DNA of 7,124 nucleotides from SFWF01 sp964599835 (GCA_964599835.1 CAZRHF010000116.1:1-7124), one strand, 5' to 3'; counted from the stretch's first letter, positions 1-5,523 are shown. Numbers and translations are program-made. The notes: a model not told the origin generated them from the letters alone.

Positions 1-100
1 GGGTAGCTCCCTCTATTTTCCCTTCCGCACAGAGGATCTGCAATCTTCGTGTGGAGATACCCCACTCGGCTGCGACCTCGTCTATCTTCAAATAATCCAT
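1..100 (-). CDS. Helix-turn-helix DNA-binding protein, N-terminal part only (runs off left edge)
   Basis: The minus strand reads from an ATG at 98-100 to the window edge and gives 33 residues, beginning MDYLKIDEVAAEWGISTRRL and continuing with a CAEGKIEGAT segment. This is the start of a short MerR/excisionase-like helix-turn-helix protein: the 'KIDEVAAEWGIS' helix, the 'TRRLQ' recognition helix and the 'EGKIEGAT' wing are seen directly. Such proteins bind DNA and are often found beside mobile or methyltransferase loci in Clostridia, but nothing beyond the edge can be read here. A GGGAG ribosome binding site lies at 112-116 with an 11-nt spacing, and a good sigma-A-type promoter with possible operator repeats lies upstream. 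The start is well supported. The C-terminus, partners and exact role are unknown. Confidence 0.8.
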   Translation of the reverse strand, partial: MDYLKIDEVAAEWGISTRRLQILCAEGKIEGAT

Positions 101-141
101 GCTAAATCTGTCTCCCAATTCGCTGTTTTTTGTTGCTTTTT

Positions 142-179
142 TTATTCGTTATTCCAAGCGTTGTATTATTCGCTATTCC
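142..179. repeat. Two direct 14-bp repeats, each a doubled 7-mer (possible operator)
   Basis: TTATTCGTTATTCC at 142-155 and TTATTCGCTATTCC at 166-179 differ at one base and start 24 bp apart. Each 14-mer is itself two 7-mers of the form TTATTCN or CTATTCN. They lie in the 5' leader of the minus-strand helix-turn-helix gene, starting 7 bp downstream of its -10 box. That is where a repressor or autoregulator would bind. The repeats are seen directly; the operator role is inferred. Confidence 0.6.
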
Positions 180-186
180 GATGTTT

Positions 187-215
187 ATTATACATCGTTT
201 TGGCTAACAATGCAA
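187..215 (-). promoter_or_regulatory. Sigma-A-type promoter of the helix-turn-helix gene
   Basis: Read on the minus strand there is a perfect TATAAT -10 box (187-192) and a TTGCAT -35 box (210-215) with a 17-bp spacer. The leader to the ATG at 100 is about 80 nt. A weaker alternative lies further upstream: TATGAT at 273-278 with an extended TG, and TTCAAA at 297-302 with an 18-bp spacer. Confidence 0.65.
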
Positions 216-522
216 GAGGATAAATTGTAACTTTTTTCGGACAATTCTATGCTTGATTTTCTTCTGACCGTTATCATATCACGGAGTTTCTGACTCTTTG
301 AATACTTCCGTCCGTTGATTAACCTACACGGTTTTGTGTGTTGTATGCCGGGGGCAGGTGCTTTTTATTGCACTGCCAAAGGGGGTGGTTTTGGGGTGAA
401 AATAGACGTAGTTCTATAAAAAACTCTAATAGACTTTTCAAAAAATCCATTAGAACTCGGCAAAAACGGAGAAGACTTTTAGTCCTTGATTTTCACTGCA
501 TTTTCGGACGAAAAAAATCGAA
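216..522. other. Intergenic stretch without a convincing gene; imperfect inverted repeats
   Basis: No reading frame here has both a ribosome binding site and protein-like content. Visible structure includes a hairpin with arms 353-361 and 370-377 (one bulge), a 7-bp inverted repeat AGTTCTA at 410-416 with TAGAACT at 451-457, and a nested CTAAT/ATTAG pair at 426-430 and 449-453. A further short hairpin lies around 472-487 (AGACT/AGTCC). These could be part of a structured RNA, a degenerate element or chance A/T-rich pairing. I recognise no known RNA family. Confidence 0.4.
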
Positions 523-556
523 AGAACCCTGAAAACATCGGGGTTTTCGGGGTTCT
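511..556 (-). terminator. Intrinsic terminator of the zinc-ribbon gene
   Basis: Arms at 523-536 and 543-556 form a 14-bp stem (one G-T pair) around a 6-nt loop. On the minus strand the stem is followed by TTCGATTTTTTTC, a T-rich tail. On the plus strand there is no T tract, so it acts leftward. It lies about 50 bp past the stop codon of the gene at 608-1318. Confidence 0.8.
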
Positions 557-607
557 CTCTATTACCGTTATCTTCCGTTAAATTCCGCTAAGTTCGTTTT
601 TTATTCA

Positions 608-1318
608 TCAGTATCCGAACATTTCGCTACCAAGCATATTTTCTATTCCGCCGATGTACCAGTCGCCCTTTTCCTTTACCATAGGAAGCTCTGCCTCCTC
701 GGTGGATTCGGAATAACCGTACATATCCGCCGACATTATGACGGTGACGGTGGCGTATTCCCCTTCGATCTCGATATTTGTTATTTCAACCGTGAAAAAA
801 TCGCCCATAGAGCCTGCAAGACCGAACATATCGCTCATACCGAAATCCATTCCTGTACCTTCGGAAAACAGGCCGTCCATAATGCTCATAGTGCCTTCCA
901 TCATAGCCTTGGTCTCGGAATCCATACAGTCAAGCATAGCCTCGTAGTCGCCGTCGTTGCAGGCGTCCTCGTAGGCCTGGATACGCTCGCGGATAAGGGT
1001 CTCGTCGCTTTTAAAGAGATTCGTACCGAAAATAAGGAAGCTGACTACCGCCGCAACCACAAAGGCGGCAAGAGGAATAAGCCATTTAAGCGCCTTTGCA
1101 AAGCCGCCTGCGGCCTTTACGGCAGTACCTGCCGACGGAATCGGCTGTTGATATACCGGCCGCTGAGGTGCAGGCTGTTGATAAGCCGGTTGTTGAGGTG
1201 CAGGTTGTTGAGGTGCGGTCTGCTGAGGGGGCTGACCCGGTCTGCAGGACGAACCGCAATTACCGCAAAAAGAATCGGACTCCCCGACAGGGGCTCCGCA
1301 ATTTGAACAAAAAGCCAT
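608..1318 (-). CDS. Zinc-ribbon, single-pass membrane protein with extracytoplasmic NTF2/DUF4878-like domain
   Basis: The protein has 236 residues. An N-terminal zinc ribbon has two CxxC pairs (Cys4/Cys7 and Cys18/Cys21). A linker of five-residue PAxQQ-type repeats follows at about 31-60, then one membrane span at about 78-98. The C-terminal domain at 103-225 starts with a helix of the 'LIRERIQAYEDACNDGDYEAM' type and ends in strands including 'KGDWYIGGI'. That pattern resembles the NTF2-like/DUF4878-type domains common in clostridial membrane proteins. With the cytoplasmic ribbon first, the C-terminal domain should face outward. The start is supported by GGAGGAA at 1326-1332, 7 nt before the ATG, and a strong promoter upstream. 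It is transcribed alone, divergently from the NERD operon, and closed by a terminator at 511-556. The architecture is clear but the function is unknown; a sensing or scaffolding role would be guesswork. Confidence 0.9.
   Translation of the reverse strand: MAFCSNCGAPVGESDSFCGNCGSSCRPGQPPQQTAPQQPAPQQPAYQQPAPQRPVYQQPIPSAGTAVKAAGGFAKALKWLIPLAAFVVAAVVSFLIFGTNLFKSDETLIRERIQAYEDACNDGDYEAMLDCMDSETKAMMEGTMSIMDGLFSEGTGMDFGMSDMFGLAGSMGDFFTVEITNIEIEGEYATVTVIMSADMYGYSESTEEAELPMVKEKGDWYIGGIENMLGSEMFGY
1139..1228 (-). repeat. Coding repeat: PAxQQ pentapeptide linker
   Basis: Codons for residues 31-60 of the zinc-ribbon protein consist of 15-nt units encoding Pro-Ala-(Pro/Tyr)-Gln-Gln variants. They are visible on the plus strand as repeated 'ttgttgaggtgcagg'-like blocks. 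The stretch is a flexible spacer between the zinc ribbon and the membrane span, and such tracts can change length by slippage. Confidence 0.75.
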
Positions 1319-1352
1319 AGTAACATTCCTCCGAAAGATGATTTACCAGATC

Positions 1353-1381
1353 ATTATATCACAACATTCCGAATAATTCAA
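1353..1381 (-). promoter_or_regulatory. Sigma-A promoter (extended -10) of the zinc-ribbon gene
   Basis: On the minus strand, TTGAAT (1376-1381), a 17-bp spacer and TATAAT (1353-1358), preceded by TG one base upstream, make a near-ideal promoter. The leader is about 30 nt. Confidence 0.85.
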
Positions 1382-1419
1382 CTCGCTTTACATTTTCAAA
1401 AAAAGAAATATCCGGGAAG

Positions 1420-1448
1420 TTGCGGCGGGCGGTTTTATGTGATATAAT
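1420..1448 (+). promoter_or_regulatory. Sigma-A promoter (extended -10) of the NERD/sigma operon
   Basis: TTGCGG at 1420-1425, a 17-bp spacer and TATAAT at 1443-1448 with an extended TG at 1440-1441. It is divergent from the zinc-ribbon promoter, with 38 bp between the two -35 boxes. The predicted leader is about 100 nt, long enough to hold regulatory structure. Confidence 0.8.
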
Positions 1449-1496
1449 AAAGATGTATAAGTTTTTAACAAATTTTAAAACCGTAAGATCGGCTCC

Positions 1497-1555
1497 TTCC
1501 CCTTAATATGCGTAAAGGGGGAATTTCCCCGAAAATGACCCACGGAGGTTAAGGG
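1497..1555 (+). promoter_or_regulatory. 5' leader with mutually exclusive G/C stems before the NERD start codon
   Basis: TTCCCC (1497-1502) can pair with GGGGAA (1518-1523). An alternative register pairs CCCCTT (1499-1504) with AAGGGG (1515-1520). The same G run can instead pair with the following TTTCCCC (1524-1530), though only with a very tight loop. CCCTTA (1500-1505) is also complementary to TAAGGG (1550-1555), next to the GGAGG ribosome binding site at 1544-1548. Such alternatives could control translation. I recognise no riboswitch class, and the pairing may be incidental. Confidence 0.3.
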
Positions 1556-1557
1556 CT

Positions 1558-2301
1558 ATGGCAAAAATATTTAAAAAAGACGATTCTCTTAAAACTAAAT
1601 ACGTCGGTTACTGCCGTATGATACTCATCGGCGGCTGTCTTTTCGGGGCAGGCTTTTTATCGGTGATTATAAATATCGCCGCCCACCTTACGTTTGTTCC
1701 GCTGACGGGCTTCGGCGTGATCTGCTGTTTTACGGGCGTAATAATAATTTCGCTTTTCGGCGGTAAGGCCTCCTCCCTTAAAAGCGGCATTAAAGGCGAA
1801 TCCCGCACGGCAGAGCTTATCGAAAGGCTTCCCGAGGGCTACTACGGCATACAGAACGCTACCGTTTCCTTCGAAGGAAAAAGCAATGAGATAGATATGA
1901 TAGTTGTTGGACCCAGCGGCGTTTTTATAGTTGAATCGAAAAGCAGAAACGGTCATATAACCGGCGATTTTGATTCAAAATACTGGACCCAGCACAAGGT
2001 AGGCAGGGGCGGAACCCCCTATTCCTCCGATTTTTACAGTCCCGTAAAGCAGGTAGGTACCCACATCTACCGACTTGCCCACTTTTTAAGATCAAACGGT
2101 GCACAGGTAAACGTTGAGGGTGCGGTTTATATGTCGGGCGAGGATTACACCATTTCCTTAAGCGGCACACCCGGCAGGATTCCCGTATTTACAAACACGG
2201 CTGAAGGACGGGAGACCCTTTACTGCTACATACTTTCGGGCAAGACTCGGCTTCAGCCTCAAAACGTTAATTACATCTGCAATTTATTACTGAGGAGATA
2301 A
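1558..2301 (+). CDS. Membrane-anchored NERD (nuclease-related) domain protein
   Basis: The protein has 247 residues. Two hydrophobic segments at about 21-43 and 47-67 should form a membrane hairpin, leaving a cytoplasmic C-terminal domain. From residue 77 the NERD pattern is clear: a 'GIKGE' start (Gly80-Glu81), then 'NEID' (Glu111-Ile112-Asp113), then 'GVFIVESK' with Glu126 and Lys128. A helix with 'SPVKQVGTHIYRLAHFL' follows. NERD is related to restriction-endonuclease-like folds, and the E..EID..ExK residues match the expected catalytic set. Real nuclease activity is shown for few members. Start: GGAGG at 1544-1548, 9 nt before ATG. It is the first gene of an operon, and the next gene's ribosome binding site lies inside its last codons. 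Its substrate and its link to the sigma factor are unknown. Confidence 0.88.
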   Translation: MAKIFKKDDSLKTKYVGYCRMILIGGCLFGAGFLSVIINIAAHLTFVPLTGFGVICCFTGVIIISLFGGKASSLKSGIKGESRTAELIERLPEGYYGIQNATVSFEGKSNEIDMIVVGPSGVFIVESKSRNGHITGDFDSKYWTQHKVGRGGTPYSSDFYSPVKQVGTHIYRLAHFLRSNGAQVNVEGAVYMSGEDYTISLSGTPGRIPVFTNTAEGRETLYCYILSGKTRLQPQNVNYICNLLLRR

Positions 2302-2305
2302 AGGT

Positions 2306-3877
2306 ATGGATAAGGATAAATACGTAGGTCTGGTATCTGCGGCACAATGCGGAGATAAGGACGCCATTGACAAGCTTTTTAATACCTTTTACGGTGAGGT
2401 CTACTACTTCGCCCTTAAGACCGTAAAGGACGAGCAGGCGGCTCAGGACATAACCCAGGAGACCTTTATTGAGATCATAAACACCCTGGAGGATCTTAAG
2501 GAGCCTGCCGCCTTCGTTTCCTGGATGCGTCAGATAACCTACCACCAATGCACAAGATATTTTAAAAAGAAAAAGGACGTTATAGTCGACGAGAACGAGG
2601 AAGGCTACTCGGTATTCGATACCCTGGAGGAGGAAAACGAGGAATTTCTTCCCGACGAGGCTCTCGACCGTAAGGATCTTAAAGAAACCGTGCTTTCGAT
2701 GCTCAACACACTTTCTCCCGAGCAGAGAGCGGCCACGGTCTTATACTATTTTGACGAGCTTTCGGTCAAGGATATTGCCGAGATCCAGAATGTTTCGGAA
2801 GGAACGGTCAAAAGCCGTCTTAACTATGCCCGAAAGGCTCTCCGCGACGCGGTAGACGAATATGAGAAGAAGACCGGCGTTATGCTCCACTCAGTACCCA
2901 TGCTGCAGCTTGCAAAATGGGCTGTATCGGGCGAGCTTTCCAGCTTTGTGGCCCCAGAACCTGCAAGGGCTATTTCGGAGGGTATTTCGGCAACTACGGG
3001 AACCGCCGTGGGCACCGCACATTTTGTCACCGAGGCACCCATATATACACCAGTACCCGATTCGAATAAGGGTTCTCTTATCGCAAAGCTCGTTATCGGC
3101 GCAATAGTTTTCCTTGGTGTCGCCGCAGTTACCGCCATTGCCGTTTATTCGGCCCTTAACGCAGGTGGCAGAAGACCCGAAAACCCCTCTGTCCCCATAA
3201 ACCCGTCAAACATAAGCTCGGATATGGGCTCCTCCTCAAACAGCTCATCCACCGACATCGTCAAATGGGACGAATATATAAACAGCTTCGTCGAGAACAG
3301 CCTTAACACCTTCGAGCTTTACGTCGACGATAACCATAAGCCTTCCGCCGCCGTTTGGGTTCAGGGCGGTAATGCCGACCGCGTTTATTCCGATAATACC
3401 GACGTGGTTACCGTTTCTCCCTACGGAGTAGTAACGGCAGTCGGCGAGGGTGAGGCCCACGTTGTTATAAAGGGTCTCGGCAATATGCACGAGGTATACC
3501 TTTATAAAGTCTTCGGCTACCAGCCTGAAGCAGAGTCTTCCAAACTTCCCGAAGCAGAGCCTTCCGAGCCGCCTGCGGCAGACCTCTCCAATCTGCCCGC
3601 GCTTCATTCTCAGGATTTTGCTACCCTGATAGAAAACTTCAGCGAATCCTCCCTCAATACCCACACCCTTGAGGTCGGAGATACCTATTCCCCCGGCGAA
3701 ACGGTGTGGGTATTGAACGGATATGAGGAATACTGCCACACGAGTGACGAAGACGTAGTTACCGTTTCTCCCTACGGAAAGGTTACCGCCGTCGGCAGAG
3801 GCACTGCCTACGTCGTTATAGAGTCTCCCGTAAGCGGCGGATCAATGTACGGCATACACAAAATTTACGTAAAATAA
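2306..3877 (+). CDS. Sigma-70-family (ECF-like) RNA polymerase sigma factor fused to a membrane span and two Big_2-like modules
   Basis: The protein has 523 residues. Region 2 lies at about 10-90, with 'AAQDITQETFIEI' and the promoter-melting segment 'SWMRQITYHQCTRYFKKK'. Region 4 lies at about 125-182, with the helix-turn-helix 'SVKDIAEIQNVSEGTVKSRL'. After the 'EKKTGVMLHSVPML' motif comes a linker, then one strong membrane span at about 259-284 and a Ser/Asn-rich spacer. Two repeat modules follow (about 316-403 and 434-523), each containing 'DVVTVSPYG(V/K)VTAVG', the hallmark of Big_2 immunoglobulin-like domains. Regions 2 and 4 would be cytoplasmic and the Big_2 modules outside. Ordinary ECF factors have roughly 160-200 residues, so about 340 residues are extra. 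Start: GAGGAG at 2292-2297, 8 nt before ATG; the gap from the NERD stop is 4 bp, suggesting translational coupling. No anti-sigma gene is adjacent. Sigma activity is a confident family call; membrane-controlled release is inferred. Confidence 0.9.
   Translation: MDKDKYVGLVSAAQCGDKDAIDKLFNTFYGEVYYFALKTVKDEQAAQDITQETFIEIINTLEDLKEPAAFVSWMRQITYHQCTRYFKKKKDVIVDENEEGYSVFDTLEEENEEFLPDEALDRKDLKETVLSMLNTLSPEQRAATVLYYFDELSVKDIAEIQNVSEGTVKSRLNYARKALRDAVDEYEKKTGVMLHSVPMLQLAKWAVSGELSSFVAPEPARAISEGISATTGTAVGTAHFVTEAPIYTPVPDSNKGSLIAKLVIGAIVFLGVAAVTAIAVYSALNAGGRRPENPSVPINPSNISSDMGSSSNSSSTDIVKWDEYINSFVENSLNTFELYVDDNHKPSAAVWVQGGNADRVYSDNTDVVTVSPYGVVTAVGEGEAHVVIKGLGNMHEVYLYKVFGYQPEAESSKLPEAEPSEPPAADLSNLPALHSQDFATLIENFSESSLNTHTLEVGDTYSPGETVWVLNGYEEYCHTSDEDVVTVSPYGKVTAVGRGTAYVVIESPVSGGSMYGIHKIYVK
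3401..3778 (+). repeat. Internal duplication in the sigma-Big_2 gene (351-bp period)
   Basis: The 27 bp at 3401-3427 and 3752-3778 differ at a single base and both encode DVVTVSPYG. They are 351 bp (117 codons) apart, so they are in frame. Flanking parts of the two modules match at the protein level (NSLNTFEL versus SSLNTHTL; VVTAVGEG versus KVTAVGRG) but have drifted at the DNA level. This points to tandem duplication of one Big_2-like module. Confidence 0.85.
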
Positions 3878-3910
3878 AAAGTTTTCAAAAAAATAAAACC
3901 TTTTTTGCTT
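3876..3910 (+). terminator. Weak A/T-rich hairpin after the sigma gene (possible partial terminator)
   Basis: AAAAAGTTTT (3876-3885) can pair with AAAACCTTTTTT (3895-3906) with one bulged base, but the stem has essentially one G-C pair. The T run is partly inside the stem. It may lower rather than stop transcription into the lipoprotein gene. No convincing new promoter is seen before the next gene. Confidence 0.3.
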
Positions 3911-3961
3911 TAGAGTTCCCCTTATTAATGAAAGGCAAAAACAAAGCAAGGAGACATTTTT

Positions 3962-5347
3962 ATGAAAAGATACGTTTCGACATTATTAGCGGCGCTGTTG
4001 GCCCTTTCGCTTACGGCCTGCAACCGACCTGCGGACAACAAGACCGCCGCCTTAAGCTCAAAGCCGAGCCTCTCTCAGACGGTATCCTCAACGGAGGACA
4101 CCTCTTCGGTCGCGGTCAGTTCTGATGACGGCGCATCCTCTTTGGAGGGCGTTACCGATTTTGAAAGTTTTGTAAGTCGCCTTGAGGAAAGCAGCGATAT
4201 AAAAACGACTGAGGACGAGGACGGAAATATTACGGTTGAGCTTACCGAGCCCACCACCGACGATGAGGATGACGACAGGAATAAGCCTGCCGTTCCCACC
4301 ATTGACAACCTTCCTACTCCTACACCCGAACCGGAGCCCGAGCCGACCCCTGCTCCCACTCCCACTCCCGAGCCCGAGCCTGAGCCTGAGCCGACTCCAA
4401 CCCCCGAACCCGAACCTACCCCCGCTCCTGAGCCTGAACCAACTCCTACTCCTGCGCCCACTCCCGAGCCTGAAACTAAGCTATATGACGGTTATACCTA
4501 CGCAGCAAATCAGAAGCACACCGCCCTTCCCGTTACCGAGAGATATTACTATTCTGTTCTCGACAGCGAGCGTCAGAGCTGGTACAGAACCATAGACAAG
4601 GCGGTTCGAAACCTCGAAGCAAAGGCGAGCTTTAACGTTTCAATGAGCGAAAACAACAACTACTTAATATATTTTATGTATATGTTCGATAATCCCGAAC
4701 TCTTTTACCTTGGAAATACGTGCACCATTTTCAGTAACGGCGACGGCACCTCATCTCTCAAATTCTGTTATTCCGACGGAGTAAACTACTGCCGATACGG
4801 TCATACCCCCAGCGAGATAACCCCCGAGCTTAAGGAAAGTATTCTGGCTAAAAAGGCCGTTTTTGACAATGAAGTAAACCGTATTATATCCACGATTCCT
4901 GCCGACGCACCCGACGTGGTTAAGGAGAGACTTATCTACGACAGGATCCTTTTAGACAGCTACTATAATCTTTCGGCAAAGTGGAACGGTATCTGCGAGG
5001 ATAACTGGAATGCATACGGAATAATCGTTAACAAATACGGCGTGTGCGAATCCTATTCCGAGGCCTTTCAGCTTCTCTGTAATGCCGTCGGTATTCAGTG
5101 TACCGGAATTGTCGGCACTGCGGGCGGCGGACATAAGTGGAACGCGGTAAGACTTGACGGCGAGTGGTATGCCTGCGACATTACCTTTGACGATCCTATC
5201 GGCGGAGACCCCAATGATGCCTACCACAACTACTTCAACCTTACCACCGCACGGATGGAGGAGCTTCATCATTCCACCGACGGCAGTGATTATCCCGGTC
5301 CCATTTGCGCAGGCACAAAGTACGCCTATGCTGACTGCTTCAGCTGA
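3962..5347 (+). CDS. Surface lipoprotein with Pro/Glu/Thr linker and transglutaminase-like domain
   Basis: The protein has 461 residues. It starts with a type II signal peptide, MKRYVSTLLAALLALSLTAC, whose lipobox LTAC makes Cys20 the lipid-modified residue. A Ser/Asp/Glu-rich acidic segment follows, then a wall-spanning linker of Pro-Thr/Pro-Glu/Pro-Ala repeats (about 118-171), then a folded domain from about 175. The C-terminus has the transglutaminase-like/cysteine-protease-fold core: Cys362 in 'YGVCESYSEAF', His391 in 'GGGHKWNAV' and Asp406 in 'WYACDITFDDP', an intact catalytic triad. Family members cross-link or, more often in bacteria, cleave or bind proteins; the substrate is unknown. 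Ten further Cys residues in an exported domain are notable. Start: AAGGAG at 3948-3953, 8 nt upstream. It lies 84 bp after the sigma gene on the same strand, so it may share its transcript. Confidence 0.9.
   Translation: MKRYVSTLLAALLALSLTACNRPADNKTAALSSKPSLSQTVSSTEDTSSVAVSSDDGASSLEGVTDFESFVSRLEESSDIKTTEDEDGNITVELTEPTTDDEDDDRNKPAVPTIDNLPTPTPEPEPEPTPAPTPTPEPEPEPEPTPTPEPEPTPAPEPEPTPTPAPTPEPETKLYDGYTYAANQKHTALPVTERYYYSVLDSERQSWYRTIDKAVRNLEAKASFNVSMSENNNYLIYFMYMFDNPELFYLGNTCTIFSNGDGTSSLKFCYSDGVNYCRYGHTPSEITPELKESILAKKAVFDNEVNRIISTIPADAPDVVKERLIYDRILLDSYYNLSAKWNGICEDNWNAYGIIVNKYGVCESYSEAFQLLCNAVGIQCTGIVGTAGGGHKWNAVRLDGEWYACDITFDDPIGGDPNDAYHNYFNLTTARMEELHHSTDGSDYPGPICAGTKYAYADCFS
4313..4474 (+). 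repeat. Coding repeat: PTP/PEP linker of the lipoprotein
   Basis: About 54 codons (residues 118-171) alternate Pro with Thr, Glu or Ala. The DNA is a degenerate 6-nt periodicity (ccc-gag, cct-act, ccc-gct). This is a typical extended cell-wall spacer and is prone to length change by slippage. The long Gly/Ser/Val reading frame on the opposite strand here is an artefact of the repeat. Confidence 0.85.
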
Positions 5348-5353
5348 CAGCGG

Positions 5354-5376
5354 GGAGGTGCGCTATGGAAACCTCC
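5354..5376 (+). promoter_or_regulatory. Hairpin that could hide the ribosome binding site of the 52-codon ORF
   Basis: GGAGGT (5354-5359) is fully complementary to ACCTCC (5371-5376), with an 11-nt loop that contains the ATG at 5365. If it folds, the ribosome binding site is masked. The complementarity is seen directly; regulation is inferred. Confidence 0.4.
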
Positions 5377-5523
5377 GCAATACCGCGGAAGCATTTCAAC
5401 CTGTATTACTTCTTTCTTGAGGACAAACGTGAAAACACTCTTTCGGAGGAAAGAGCGGAGCAGATAAGGCAAAACGTTTTAAGGCGGATAAATGAACTCA
5501 AGGAAGAGGTCGATAGCAGTTGA
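5365..5523 (+). CDS. Small hypothetical protein, 52 residues
   Basis: An ATG at 5365 opens a 52-codon frame ending at TGA 5521-5523. A strong GGAGG at 5354-5358 lies 6 nt before it, 17 bp after the lipoprotein stop. The product starts METSAIPRKHFNLYYFFLED, is followed by a KRENTLSEERAEQ segment, and ends in a charged helix-like stretch (QIRQNVLRRINELKEEVDSS) that could form a short coiled coil. It has no signal peptide, membrane span or Cys, so it is probably cytoplasmic. I do not recognise the family. Its position suggests it is the last gene of the NERD/sigma/lipoprotein transcript. Its stop codon overlaps the -35 box of the azlC promoter. The good ribosome binding site and protein-like composition favour a real gene over chance. 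Confidence 0.65.
   Translation: METSAIPRKHFNLYYFFLEDKRENTLSEERAEQIRQNVLRRINELKEEVDSS

Noticed and set aside
338..532. 64-codon plus-strand frame starting at GTG, very basic product
   Set aside because: There is no ribosome binding site, the composition is not protein-like, and it runs into the terminator hairpin of the opposite-strand gene.
3245..3739. Long minus-strand frame of 164 codons opposite the sigma-Big_2 gene
   Set aside because: Antisense shadow: the plus-strand frame shows recognisable duplicated Big_2 modules, while this one has no recognisable domain.
3905..3929. Possible separate promoter before the lipoprotein (TTGCTT then TATTAA)
   Set aside because: The spacer is only about 12 bp and the -10 is poor, so it is not a credible sigma-A promoter.
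4075..4461. Minus-strand Gly/Ser/Val-repeat frame of 128 codons
   Set aside because: It is the antisense image of the Pro-Thr/Glu linker and has no ribosome binding site; the plus-strand lipoprotein clearly owns this DNA.
4313..4474. Short periodic repeats resembling a CRISPR or satellite array
   Set aside because: The 6-nt periodicity is in frame and encodes a Pro-x linker; there are no constant repeats with unique spacers.
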